Source of the DNA: Pseudomonadota bacterium | GTDB lineage: Bacteria; Pseudomonadota; Gammaproteobacteria; Burkholderiales; SCOH01 | Assembly: GCA_030917985.1 (NCBI GenBank) | Contig: JAUPTR010000083.1 | Span: 1 to 13,257, forward strand | Length of the DNA: 13,257 nucleotides | Direction of reading: 5' to 3' | Shown: positions 7,415 through 13,257 of the stretch, piece after piece | How the letters are laid out: each line of letters opens with the position of its first letter | Position numbering within the stretch: the stretch's first letter is position 1 | Notes under the pieces: model-generated | What the model saw: the letters and a program-made list of their open reading frames with translations, nothing else | Databases searched by the model: none | What the model was told of the DNA's origin: nothing | Position numbers and translations under genes: made by a program

Positions 7415-7876
7415 ATGTCGAATTTACCCTTGCCGGTTGTAAATCAGGAGTTGTTTGACTCGGTTGCCAAATGGTTTTGCGAGATTCCACACTCCGCCAC
7501 GCTCGGCTTCAAGTTTGTCAGTGGTGAACGAGGTCTGGCCACCATGATGCTGGATTACAAGCCGGAGCTGATCGGCAACCCGAAAACCGGTGTGGTGCAT
7601 GGTGGGGTGATTACCTCGCTGATCGACACCACCAGTGGCCTTTCGGTATTCTCGCGTCTGGAAAGCCCGGAGGCTATCGCTACGCTGGATCTGCGTATTG
7701 ATTATCTGCGCTCGGCCACCCCGGGGCTGCCGATTTATTGTCGTGCCGAGTGTTACCGTTTCAGCCGCCAGATCGCCTTTACCCGTGCGACTGCCTATCA
7801 GGATGATGGCAAGGACCCGATTGCCTACAGCGTCGGCACCTTCATGCGCGATTCCAGCAAAGCGACAATCAAATAA
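7415..7876 (+). CDS. PaaI-family hotdog thioesterase, Asp type
   Basis: A 153-residue single hotdog-fold protein of the PaaI/acyl-CoA thioesterase group, expected to hydrolyse a small acyl- or aryl-CoA ester in the cytoplasm. The signature is HGGVITSLID at residues 62-71. Asp71 occupies the place of the catalytic aspartate of E. coli PaaI (HGG, then Asp six residues after the second Gly of that motif). The later LDLRIDYLR segment is also typical of the fold. Substrate cannot be read from sequence. The start codon lies 2 bases after the gyrA stop, with the GAGGAG Shine-Dalgarno inside the last codons of gyrA, so translation is likely coupled. The next gene is a paralogue with the HGG motif at the same residue number. 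Confidence 0.9.
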   Translation: MSNLPLPVVNQELFDSVAKWFCEIPHSATLGFKFVSGERGLATMMLDYKPELIGNPKTGVVHGGVITSLIDTTSGLSVFSRLESPEAIATLDLRIDYLRSATPGLPIYCRAECYRFSRQIAFTRATAYQDDGKDPIAYSVGTFMRDSSKATIK

Positions 7877-7885
7877 GGATGGATC

Positions 7886-8335
7886 ATGGAACTGATTGAA
7901 ACGCTATTGGCCGGCAAGGAGCAGGGCTGCACGGATTATGCTGCGGTGATCGAGCAGATTCCCTACGCCAAACTGCTGGGTGTGGAAATGCGCGAAGACA
8001 ACGGTGAATTGCTGTTTGTTCTGCCATTCAAGGATGCCAATGTGGGTAATACCCAACTGCCTGCGTTACACGGCGGTGTGATTGGCGGTTTTCTGGAGAA
8101 TTCGGCGCTGCTGCACCTGATGTGGGCACGCGAATCGCTGGAAGTACCTAAAACCGTTGATTTTTCGCTGGATTATCTGCGCTCCGGCAGAGCGCAAACC
8201 TTGTATGCCCAGTGTGAAATCACCAAGCAGGGCAAACGTGTTGCCAACGTGGTGATGACCGCTTGGCAGGATGACAAGGCCAAGCCGATTGCCGTTGCCC
8301 GAGCCCATTTTTTGTTGACCCAAGATAACGCATGA
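7886..8335 (+). CDS. PaaI-family hotdog thioesterase, Glu type
   Basis: A 149-residue hotdog-fold protein and distant paralogue of the preceding gene. Its signature is HGGVIGGFLE at residues 62-71. Glu71 replaces the aspartate of its neighbour, the arrangement seen in the YdiI/MenI and Arthrobacter 4-hydroxybenzoyl-CoA thioesterase branch. FSLDYLRSG corresponds to LRIDYLRSA in the upstream gene. The start codon lies 9 bases after the previous stop, with AAGGATGG just before it. The end overlaps serC in an ATGA (8332-8335), so serC translation is probably coupled to it. Function is inferred from the family; the two proteins could be two separate homo-oligomers or could assemble together. Confidence 0.88.
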   Translation: MELIETLLAGKEQGCTDYAAVIEQIPYAKLLGVEMREDNGELLFVLPFKDANVGNTQLPALHGGVIGGFLENSALLHLMWARESLEVPKTVDFSLDYLRSGRAQTLYAQCEITKQGKRVANVVMTAWQDDKAKPIAVARAHFLLTQDNA

Positions 8336-9417
8336 CCACGATCTACAATTTTTCCGCCGGCCCGGCGGTATTGCCCAAGGATGTATTGCAACAAGCGCAG
8401 CAGGAACTGCTGGACTGGCACGGCTCCGGCATGTCGGTGATGGAAATGAGCCATCGCGGCCCGGAATTCGGCCAGATCATTACTGAAGCCGAAGCCGATC
8501 TGCGTGAATTGATGGGCATTCCGGCCAACTACAAGGTGTTGTTTCTGCAGGGCGGCGCCACCAGCCAGTTTGCAATGGTGCCGATGAACCTGCTGGGCGA
8601 TAAGGGAGTGGCGGATTTCGTCAACACCGGGCAATGGTCGAGCAAGGCGATCAAGGAGGCGAAGAAATTCGGTACTGCCAACGTCGTGGCCTCCAGTGAA
8701 GACCGTAACTACAGTTATATTCCAGATCAGGCCAGCTGGAATCTGAGCGGCGACGCGGCCTACCTGCACTACACGCCTAACGAAACCATTGGTGGCGTTG
8801 AATACCACTGGGTGCCAAACGTCGGCGAAGTGCCGCTGGTGGCGGATATGTCGTCAAACATCCTGTCGCGGCCGGTGGATGTATCAAAATTCGGTCTGAT
8901 CTACGCTGGTGCGCAGAAGAATATCGGCCCGTCCGGCCTGGTGATTGTGATTGTGCGTGAAGACCTGATCGGCAAAGCCGGCAAGTCGGTGCCGACCATG
9001 TTCGACTACAAGGTTCACGCTGAAAACGACTCGATGTACAACACACCGGCGACATTTGCCGTGTATGTCGCCGGGCTGATTTTCAAATGGCTCAAGGCCA
9101 AGGGGGGAGTGGCCGGCATCGAGCAGGTGAATATCGCCAAGGCCGATCGTTTGTATCAATTGATCGACGGTAGTGGCGGCTTTTACAGCAATCCGGTGGC
9201 GCTGGATTGCCGTTCGCGCATGAACATTCCATTCCGCCTGCGCGATGAAGCGCTGGAAAACCCGTTCCTGAAATTGGCGGATGCCGCAGGCTTGCTGCAG
9301 CTCAAGGGCCACAAATCGGTGGGCGGTATGCGTGCCTCGATTTACAACGCCATGCCGCGTGAAGGAGTGGAGGCGCTGGCCGGTTTCATGAGCGAATTCC
9401 AGCGTACCCACGGCTGA
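8332..9417 (+). CDS. serC: Phosphoserine aminotransferase
   Basis: PLP-dependent class V aminotransferase that converts 3-phosphohydroxypyruvate to 3-phosphoserine in serine synthesis. It also acts on 3-hydroxy-4-phosphohydroxythreonine-type substrate in the DXP-dependent PLP pathway. The 361-residue length is standard. The N-terminus IYNFSAGPAVLPKDV, the segment GMSVMEMSHRGPEF, the phosphate-loop region LFLQGGATSQFAMVPMNL, and Lys196 in YAGAQKNIGPSG (the PLP-binding lysine, Lys198 in E. coli) are all present. The C-terminus KSVGGMRASIYNAMP is also diagnostic. It is the last gene of the gyrA operon. In many relatives pheA follows serC; here a terminator and a convergent gene follow instead. 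Confidence 0.97.
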   Translation: MTTIYNFSAGPAVLPKDVLQQAQQELLDWHGSGMSVMEMSHRGPEFGQIITEAEADLRELMGIPANYKVLFLQGGATSQFAMVPMNLLGDKGVADFVNTGQWSSKAIKEAKKFGTANVVASSEDRNYSYIPDQASWNLSGDAAYLHYTPNETIGGVEYHWVPNVGEVPLVADMSSNILSRPVDVSKFGLIYAGAQKNIGPSGLVIVIVREDLIGKAGKSVPTMFDYKVHAENDSMYNTPATFAVYVAGLIFKWLKAKGGVAGIEQVNIAKADRLYQLIDGSGGFYSNPVALDCRSRMNIPFRLRDEALENPFLKLADAAGLLQLKGHKSVGGMRASIYNAMPREGVEALAGFMSEFQRTHG

Positions 9418-9434
9418 ACATCGCAAAAAAGTAG

Positions 9435-9494
9435 CGCCGGGTGTTGTGGCCGGCGTAATCAAACACGGGATGCCGCGGCATCCCGTTTGTTTTT
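9435..9494 (+). terminator. Terminator of the gyrA-serC operon
   Basis: The main stem is a perfect 22-base palindrome at 9465-9486 (ACGGGATGCCG/CGGCATCCCGT), followed by TTGTTTTT ending at 9494. A smaller hairpin, CGCCGG/CCGGCG at 9435-9455, precedes it. The T run touches the stop codon of the convergent gene at 9494, so transcription of both genes may end here. Confidence 0.85.
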
Positions 9495-9712
9495 CAGCCG
9501 GCCAACACCCTGATGGTTTGGCCGATGCATTGCACGGTTTGTCCGGCAACGATTTTTGCCGTCTTGCGTAACTCCACTTTGCCGTCAACCTTGACTGCAC
9601 CATCGGCAACCATCATTTTGCCCTGTCCGCCGCTGTCGGCTACGCCGCACAGTTTCAGTAAGTCACACAGTGCTACGTGTTCGCCCTTCAGTCTGAATTC
9701 CATTGTCTGCAT
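9494..9712 (-). CDS. YbcJ-family S4-domain RNA-binding protein
   Basis: A 72-residue protein that is essentially a single S4-type RNA-binding module, matching E. coli YbcJ in length and layout. Shared segments are VALCDLLKLCGVADSGGQ, DGAVKVDGKVELRK and KIVAGQTVQ. YbcJ is thought to bind RNA, but its target is not well established. ATG at 9712 is used here; a second ATG three codons later (9703) is possible. The sequence before 9712 (AGAGAAAG) is a weak ribosome-binding site. Immediately upstream is a long hairpin (9721-9758). The gene is alone and converges on serC. Confidence 0.9.
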   Translation of the reverse strand: MQTMEFRLKGEHVALCDLLKLCGVADSGGQGKMMVADGAVKVDGKVELRKTAKIVAGQTVQCIGQTIRVLAG

Positions 9713-9720
9713 CTTTCTCT

Positions 9721-9758
9721 GCTATCGAGCCGAGAGCCTAAAGACTTGGCTCGGTAGC
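9721..9758 (-). promoter_or_regulatory. Long hairpin in the leader of the S4-domain gene
   Basis: The arms GCTATCGAGCC (9721-9731) and GGCTCGGTAGC (9748-9758) pair over 11 positions, with one T-G pair, around a 16-base loop. On the minus strand the hairpin ends 8 bases before the ATG at 9712, right against the weak ribosome-binding site. No T run follows on either strand, so it is not an ordinary terminator. A role in translation control is inference. Confidence 0.45.
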
Positions 9759-9957
9759 GTCAAATGTGCGCCTCATGTTGTTTGTCGTATATTGCCTGAT
9801 TGCTGTATTTATGATGCTTGAGTGTGCGGGTATCTGTCTGTGAAATAAACAATAACGCACGTATTGTTTGGTGTGTATAATCCCTGTATATCTGATTTGG
9901 GTAATGTTGCGATGTCATGCATATGCAGCTTGCGTGTGTCGCCAAATGGAGAAAACA
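9759..9957 (+). promoter_or_regulatory. Leader and promoter region of the PEP-CTERM gene
   Basis: This AT-rich intergenic stretch contains a perfect -10 hexamer TATAAT at 9876-9881. No clear -35 is seen at 16-18 bases upstream (the sequence there is about TAACGC), so the promoter may need an activator. Transcription from it would give a leader of roughly 70 bases to the ATG at 9958. No other gene is supported here. Confidence 0.45.
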
Positions 9958-10602
9958 ATGCAAAAAAAATCTGTCTCGTTGGTCTTGGCTGCGGCCCTGC
10001 TGGCCGCCAGCGCCAGCGCCAGTGTGATAAATTACAGTAGCCGCGCTTCCAGTACGGGTCCGCTGGCCAGTGGCATCGACTACAAAAACCATATTGAGGG
10101 CCTGACTGCCGTTGCGCCTGGTGCCGGCTATTGTGACACAGCATTGGGTAGCCTTTCCGGTATTACCAACCAGGGCGTATGTGGTGGCAGCAACAATAAT
10201 GTTGCATTCCATTTCCAGGCCTTGTTTGGTGTTGCTGCAAATGAGGCTGGCTCCTGGGGCTTCCGTGCCGGTGTTGATTTTGGCCGTGGTGGTGCAATGT
10301 TCCTTGATGGCGTTTTGCTCGATTGGGATGCTTCAGACTTGTGGTGGGCAGGCAATTTCAATGCTGGCAGCGAGATTCTCGCTGCATCAGGCATCAATCT
10401 GAATATCGGCAATCATGTTCTGGATATTTACGGCCTGGAGGGATGCTGTGATGGTTCCCAGACTGTCCAGTTTCAGGTTGGCACGCAGCAGTGGACTACC
10501 TTCAGTGTGCGTGATGGCCAGGATTCGCAAGTACCCTTGCCTGCAACGCTGGCCTTGCTGGGTGTTGGCGCTACCGCCTTGCGCCTGGCACGCAAGTTTT
10601 GA
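9958..10602 (+). CDS. Exported protein with PEP-CTERM-like tail
   Basis: A 214-residue secreted or surface protein. Residues 1-22 are a signal peptide (MQKKSVSLVLAAALLAAS, then ASA). The C-terminus has the three-part sorting layout: VPLPATLALLG, a short hydrophobic stretch and a basic end (RLARKF). This is the VPLP variant of the PEP-CTERM signal recognised by exosortase/EpsH systems, usually tied to exopolysaccharide. The mature part is rich in Gly, Ala, Asn and Ser. It has DFGRGGAMFLDGVLLDWD and a late YGLEGCCDGS with two adjacent cysteines, similar to a PEP-CTERM subfamily I recall being named for a CCxG motif. Adhesive or ligand-binding function is a guess. ATG 9958 is chosen because GGAGA lies 7 bases upstream and the signal peptide starts there; a 30-codon upstream extension lacks both. 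No exosortase gene is in the window. Confidence 0.82.
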   Translation: MQKKSVSLVLAAALLAASASASVINYSSRASSTGPLASGIDYKNHIEGLTAVAPGAGYCDTALGSLSGITNQGVCGGSNNNVAFHFQALFGVAANEAGSWGFRAGVDFGRGGAMFLDGVLLDWDASDLWWAGNFNAGSEILAASGINLNIGNHVLDIYGLEGCCDGSQTVQFQVGTQQWTTFSVRDGQDSQVPLPATLALLGVGATALRLARKF

Positions 10603-10650
10603 CCTCGACGCTTTCCGAGGTGTGCAAAGAGCCCTGCGGGGCTCTTTTTT
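10603..10650 (+). terminator. Terminator of the PEP-CTERM gene
   Basis: A 9-bp stem AAAGAGCCC/GGGCTCTTT (10626-10634 and 10639-10647) with a four-base loop runs into T residues up to 10650. A smaller hairpin, CCTCG/CGAGG (10603-10620), directly follows the stop codon. Confidence 0.9.
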
Positions 10651-10672
10651 GTTGCCCTTCGGGTACGCAAGC

Positions 10673-10700
10673 TTGCCTGTCTCTCACGCGCTGCTAAGCT
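10673..10700 (+). promoter_or_regulatory. Weak candidate promoter of the HD-GYP gene
   Basis: TTGCCT (10673-10678), a 16-base spacer and TAAGCT preceded by TGC (extended -10; hexamer at 10695-10700) lie between the upstream terminator and the start at about 10728. The hexamers are only partial matches, but the terminator just upstream means a promoter must be in or near this gap. Confidence 0.3.
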
Positions 10701-10727
10701 CAATTAAATATTGCGTTGGGGCTGATG

Positions 10728-11873
10728 ATGGTGAATGAACAACTGGTTGTGCTGGAGCAGAATGTTCCGGCATCAAAAAAGCTGGCAGCCATTCATGCCG
10801 CACTGCGACAGCGCCATGATTTTGTCCATCGTATTGCCGTGGCCAGCTACGATGTGCAGACTGACCTGCTCAAAACCTATATATTCAGCAATGATTCCGG
10901 CAAGTCGCTGGCACAATACGAGCGCAAACTGGCCGATCTGCCTTCTCTGCAGCAAATCGTTGCCACCCGCGTGCCACGTGTGCTGACACACATGAAACCA
11001 TCTGCGGAAAATGCCGCCAAGCCACACCAGCGTTATCTGGCAGAGCAGGGCTATCAGTCCAGCTATACGATGCCGTTGATTGAAGATGACCAGTGTTTTG
11101 GCTTCGTTTTTTTCGATTCACGTTTGCCCGACCCGTTTACTCCAGCCTCCATCGAAGATCTCGCTACATTTGCCCACCTGATTCTGCTGATGGTGCTGGA
11201 TAATCGCCACAAACTGCGCACCCTGCGCGGTGTGATGCAGACTGCGCACGATGTGATGCATCTGCGGGATTTTGAAACCGGCAATCATCTGGAGCGCATG
11301 GCGCGTTATGCACGCATTATTGCCCAAGAGTGTGCGCGGCAAATGCAGCTCAGCGATGAATATGTCGAGCATATATTCCTGTTTGCACCCTTGCACGATA
11401 TCGGAAAAATCGCCGTGCCCGACCGGATCCTGCTCAAACCAGGCCCGCTGGATGATGACGAGCGTGAAATCATGCGTGCACACGTACAGCACGGCGTAGA
11501 GCTGTCGCGGCAGATGATCGAACACCTGGATCTGACGCGCCTTCCCTATATCGATCTTCTATATGACATTGTTGCCGCCCACCACGAGGCCTGGGATGGC
11601 AGTGGATATCCTGCCGGGCTGAAGGCAGACGCCATTCCGCTGGCGGGGCGCATCATCACCGTTGCAGATGTGTTTGACACATTGTGCAGCCGCCGCCCGT
11701 ACAAGCAGGGCTGGTCTATCGATAGCGCCCTGCAGTGGATGGGCGAGCAATCCGGGCGCATGTTTGACCCCGATTGTGTGGCGGCATTGTTGCGCCGACG
11801 TGATGATCTGCCCCCAATCCAGCAGCGTTTTTCCGACTTGCCGCCGATGGGAAATCGCCTGGCGGCTTCCTGA
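10728..11873 (+). CDS. GAF/HD-GYP cyclic-di-GMP phosphodiesterase
   Basis: Predicted cytoplasmic signalling enzyme that breaks down cyclic di-GMP. The N-terminal 165 residues look like a GAF-type sensor domain (conserved-looking SSYTMPLIEDDQCFGFVFFDS near its end). An HD-GYP domain follows (about 175-345). The metal ligands expected for an active enzyme are visible: Glu and His four apart in FETGNH, HDIGK at 223-227, the His in AHVQHG, HHEAWDGSGYP at 284-295, and Asp in ADVFD. The Glu/His pair before HD is the arrangement of the trinuclear-metal type. There is no transmembrane segment or response-regulator receiver domain. Start is uncertain: ATG 10728 has GGGG at a six-base spacing; ATG 10725 and TTG 10716 are in frame. 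It is a single gene; no clear terminator follows before the IS element. Confidence 0.92.
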   Translation: MVNEQLVVLEQNVPASKKLAAIHAALRQRHDFVHRIAVASYDVQTDLLKTYIFSNDSGKSLAQYERKLADLPSLQQIVATRVPRVLTHMKPSAENAAKPHQRYLAEQGYQSSYTMPLIEDDQCFGFVFFDSRLPDPFTPASIEDLATFAHLILLMVLDNRHKLRTLRGVMQTAHDVMHLRDFETGNHLERMARYARIIAQECARQMQLSDEYVEHIFLFAPLHDIGKIAVPDRILLKPGPLDDDEREIMRAHVQHGVELSRQMIEHLDLTRLPYIDLLYDIVAAHHEAWDGSGYPAGLKADAIPLAGRIITVADVFDTLCSRRPYKQGWSIDSALQWMGEQSGRMFDPDCVAALLRRRDDLPPIQQRFSDLPPMGNRLAAS

Positions 11874-12022
11874 CAAGGCAACAGGCAGACTTGTCCGGTG
11901 CTGGGCCGATTGCGTGGTTTTGCTGCAACAGCGCCTCTCTCGAGCTGGGCGCAGTGAGCGTAGTGCTAGCCTGGCAAGGGGGTAGTCGGTTAAATAGCCC
12001 GACGGGCTGCAAAGTTAAAGTT
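11874..12022. other. Intergenic DNA left of the IS30 element
   Basis: No gene is supported here. Visible structures are a short hairpin AGCCC-GAC-GGGCT (11996-12008) without a T run, and a tandem AAAGTT repeat (12011-12022) directly abutting the proposed left end of the IS. The stretch probably once held the 3' end of the HD-GYP transcript and the upstream region of the exported-protein gene now beyond the IS. Confidence 0.4.
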
Positions 12023-12046
12023 GGCGCGCTCAAAAACCAAGTGCAA
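12023..12046 (+). repeat. Left inverted repeat of the IS30 element
   Basis: It begins GGCGCGCTCAAAAACC and continues with AAGTGCAA. It matches the right repeat at 18 of 24 positions. The match is best in its inner half; the outermost GGCG agreement may be chance. Confidence 0.6.
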
Positions 12047-12069
12047 CATTTTTGGGAGAAAATGTTGCA
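12042..12069 (+). promoter_or_regulatory. Hairpin holding the transposase Shine-Dalgarno in its loop
   Basis: GCAACATTTT (12043-12052) and AAAATGTTGC (12059-12068) are perfect complements, and the T at 12042 can also pair with the A of the start codon at 12069. The six-base loop TGGGAG contains the only Shine-Dalgarno candidate. In RNA this gives an 11-bp stem ending on the first base of the transposase start codon. It overlaps the inner end of the left inverted repeat. Confidence 0.7.
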
Positions 12070-13139
12070 TGGGAAAACAGTACAAACACTTGAGTCTTGA
12101 AGATCGAATTACGATCCAAACGCAGTTATCGATGGGGGTTAAGCCCAGCGAGATAGCCCGTGAGCTTGGTCGACCTGCATCTGCCGTCAGTCGTGAATTG
12201 AAACGCAATGGCTGGAAGCCCCCGTCAAGACTAAGACCCCGTGGCAGACCGGCGATTGCTGGCGGTTACCGTGCCGACGTCGCGTGTCGACGTGCTCGAT
12301 CTGAACTTGCCAAGCCGCGCACTGAACGGCGACTGCGTCTAGGCACCGTCTTGTGGGAACAAGTCATGGCTTATCTAAAGGATGGCTACTCGCCCGAGCA
12401 GATTGCAGGCACACTGGCTACCGTGCATCCCGATACCCCATCACTGCAGGTTTCTCACGAAACAATCTATACCGCCATCTACGCCATGCCGCGAGGAGAG
12501 TTGCGCACGGAAGTGATTGGCTGGCTGCGCTTTGGGCATGCCAAACGCCGTCCCCGAGCGCGGGGTGACGATCGACGTGGGCAGATTCCGGATATGGTCA
12601 GCATTCATGACCGGCCGCCAGAGATAGAAGAGCGGCTCGTTCCCGGTCACTGGGAAGGTGACTTGATCAAAGGCGCGTTCAATCGTTCGGCGGTAGGTAC
12701 GCTGGTAGAGCGCACAACCTTGTTCGTGACCTTGGTCAGAATGGAGACTGGTAGTGCCGAATCGGCGGTAAAGGGCTTCAGTCATGTACTGAATCGAATT
12801 GAAGCCCAGAAGCGCCTGTCGATGACGTATGACCAGGGAAAGGAAATGGCGGCACATCAGCAACTAGCGGAGGCTACGGGGATAAAGGTTTACTTCGCTG
12901 ACCCGCACAGCCCTTGGCAACGAGGCATTAACGAGAACACCAACGGCTTGCTGCGGCAGTATCTGCCCAAAGGCAGCGACCTGAGTGGGTTCTCGCAAGA
13001 CGATTTAGATAAAATCGCCTGGAAACTGAACACCCGGCCGCGTAAATCGCTGGGCTTTAAATGCCCTGCAGAGTTGTTCACTCCAGACGCTTTTGATTTC
13101 AGGCAGCATCACGCTGTACTTTTTGCACTTGGGGCTTGA
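12069..13139 (+). CDS. IS30-family transposase
   Basis: A 356-residue DDE transposase acting on the inverted repeats of its own element. The N-terminus has a helix-turn-helix (about residues 8-47; LSLEDRITIQTQLSMG, then SEIARELGRPASAVSREL). The catalytic residues are Asp198 in GHWEGDLIKG, Asp255 in TYDQGKE and Glu289 in RGINENTNGLLRQYLPKG, with 33 residues between the last two, the IS30 DD(33)E spacing. The C-terminal NTRPRKSLGFKCPAE is also typical. No frameshift or internal stop is seen. The start at 12069 gives MGKQYKHLSLEDR. A 16-codon extension starting at TTG 12021 would translate the inverted repeat itself and is rejected. Confidence 0.96.
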   Translation: MGKQYKHLSLEDRITIQTQLSMGVKPSEIARELGRPASAVSRELKRNGWKPPSRLRPRGRPAIAGGYRADVACRRARSELAKPRTERRLRLGTVLWEQVMAYLKDGYSPEQIAGTLATVHPDTPSLQVSHETIYTAIYAMPRGELRTEVIGWLRFGHAKRRPRARGDDRRGQIPDMVSIHDRPPEIEERLVPGHWEGDLIKGAFNRSAVGTLVERTTLFVTLVRMETGSAESAVKGFSHVLNRIEAQKRLSMTYDQGKEMAAHQQLAEATGIKVYFADPHSPWQRGINENTNGLLRQYLPKGSDLSGFSQDDLDKIAWKLNTRPRKSLGFKCPAELFTPDAFDFRQHHAVLFALGA

Positions 13140-13146
13140 AACCGCC
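13123..13146 (-). repeat. Right inverted repeat of the IS30 element
   Basis: On the minus strand it begins GGCGGTTTCAAGCCCC and continues with AAGTGCAA. It contains the transposase stop codon (13137-13139). Confidence 0.6.
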
Positions 13147-13178
13147 GCCTGATTATCTCGACACTAAAGGAGAAAACA

Positions 13179-13257
13179 ATGAAATTGGCAATCGCAATTG
13201 CTCTGGCTGCATCCAGCCTGATGACCATGCCCGCGCTGGCCGGTGCTGACAACAAGG
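13179..13257 (+). CDS. Exported protein, 5' end only
   Basis: The first 26 codons of a gene that runs off the right edge. They encode a standard signal peptide: Lys at position 2, a hydrophobic core AIAIALAASSL, and a likely cleavage site after PALA at residue 21. The mature protein begins GADNK. AAAGGAG lies 5-6 bases before the ATG, a strong ribosome-binding site. The family cannot be told from this fragment. Only about 32 bases separate the right end of the IS from the start codon, so its original promoter is probably on the far side of the element. Confidence 0.8.
   Translation, partial: MKLAIAIALAASSLMTMPALAGADNK

Larger units (their letters stand above)
12023..13146 (+). mobile_element. 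IS30-family insertion sequence
   Basis: A single-gene element of about 1.12 kb, normal for the family. Imperfect terminal inverted repeats are visible: 12023-12046 against the complement of 13123-13146 agree at 18 of 24 positions, with the ten-base core CCAAGTGCAA identical. The right repeat overlaps the last codons of the transposase, which is usual. The exact outer ends are uncertain by several bases, and I could not see a convincing 2-3 bp target duplication. The transposase is intact, so the element may be active or recently inserted. Base composition is like the host's. Confidence 0.8.

Noticed and set aside
8884..9609. 241-codon minus-strand ORF opposite serC
   Set aside because: It is a shadow of serC codon bias that also crosses the serC terminator and part of the S4 gene.
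9868..9957. 30-codon N-terminal extension of the PEP-CTERM protein
   Set aside because: It overlaps the candidate -10 element, is cysteine-rich and unlike a signal peptide; the ATG at 9958 has a Shine-Dalgarno and starts a clean signal peptide.
9760..10212. 150-codon minus-strand ORF
   Set aside because: It lies antisense to the PEP-CTERM gene and its promoter region, without a ribosome-binding site or recognisable domain.
12021..12068. TTG-initiated extension of the transposase
   Set aside because: It would translate the terminal inverted repeat and the hairpin; the family normally starts at the MGKxYKHLS-like residues.
13136..13165. Outward promoter formed by TTGAAA in the right IS end
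   Set aside because: The -35 is good, but the only -10 at 17-18 bases is about GACACT, and the start site would fall on the Shine-Dalgarno of the downstream gene.

Overview
The window looks like a chromosomal segment of a betaproteobacterium, most likely order Neisseriales. The best clue is the OmpA-type protein next to gyrA. Its N-terminal NNYGECW segment, two-cysteine motif, proline-rich hinge and C-terminal OmpA domain match the Neisseria RmpM (class 4) pattern. The lolA-rarA-serS cluster and the ompA/gyrA/serC neighbourhood fit the same placement. The taxon is inferred from remembered protein patterns, not from a search. Base composition is moderately GC-rich throughout, except for a strikingly AT-rich stretch at about 1-280.

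Layout. Positions 1-546 hold no confident gene: an AT-rich stretch, a GC-rich stretch with a possible small minus-strand ORF (343-519), and the terminator of serS. Positions 547-3759 carry a tight minus-strand operon read in the order lolA, rarA, serS (lipoprotein chaperone, replication-associated AAA+ ATPase, seryl-tRNA synthetase). A strong terminator at 3803-3830 separates it from the minus-strand rmpM/ompA-like gene (3845-4537). A divergent promoter region (4538-4802) leads rightwards into gyrA, two tandem hotdog thioesterase genes and serC. All four are packed with gaps of 2 and 9 bases and one ATGA overlap, so they form one operon ending at a perfect-palindrome terminator (9465-9494).

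The right third is more accessory: a convergent YbcJ-type S4 RNA-binding gene with a hairpin in its leader; an exported protein with a PEP-CTERM-like tail; a GAF plus HD-GYP cyclic-di-GMP phosphodiesterase; a complete-looking IS30-family element of about 1.1 kb; and the first 26 codons of an exported protein whose native upstream region has been cut off by that element.

How the genes relate. The left and middle blocks are housekeeping: envelope lipoprotein transport, replication restart, translation, DNA supercoiling and serine/PLP synthesis. The less ordinary features are the two adjacent thioesterases using different catalytic acids (Asp71 and Glu71) inside a gyrA-serC operon; a perfect hairpin holding the transposase Shine-Dalgarno sequence in its loop; and the gyrA and lolA starts that lack a Shine-Dalgarno. 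I see no CRISPR array, no prophage and no convincing new multi-gene system.
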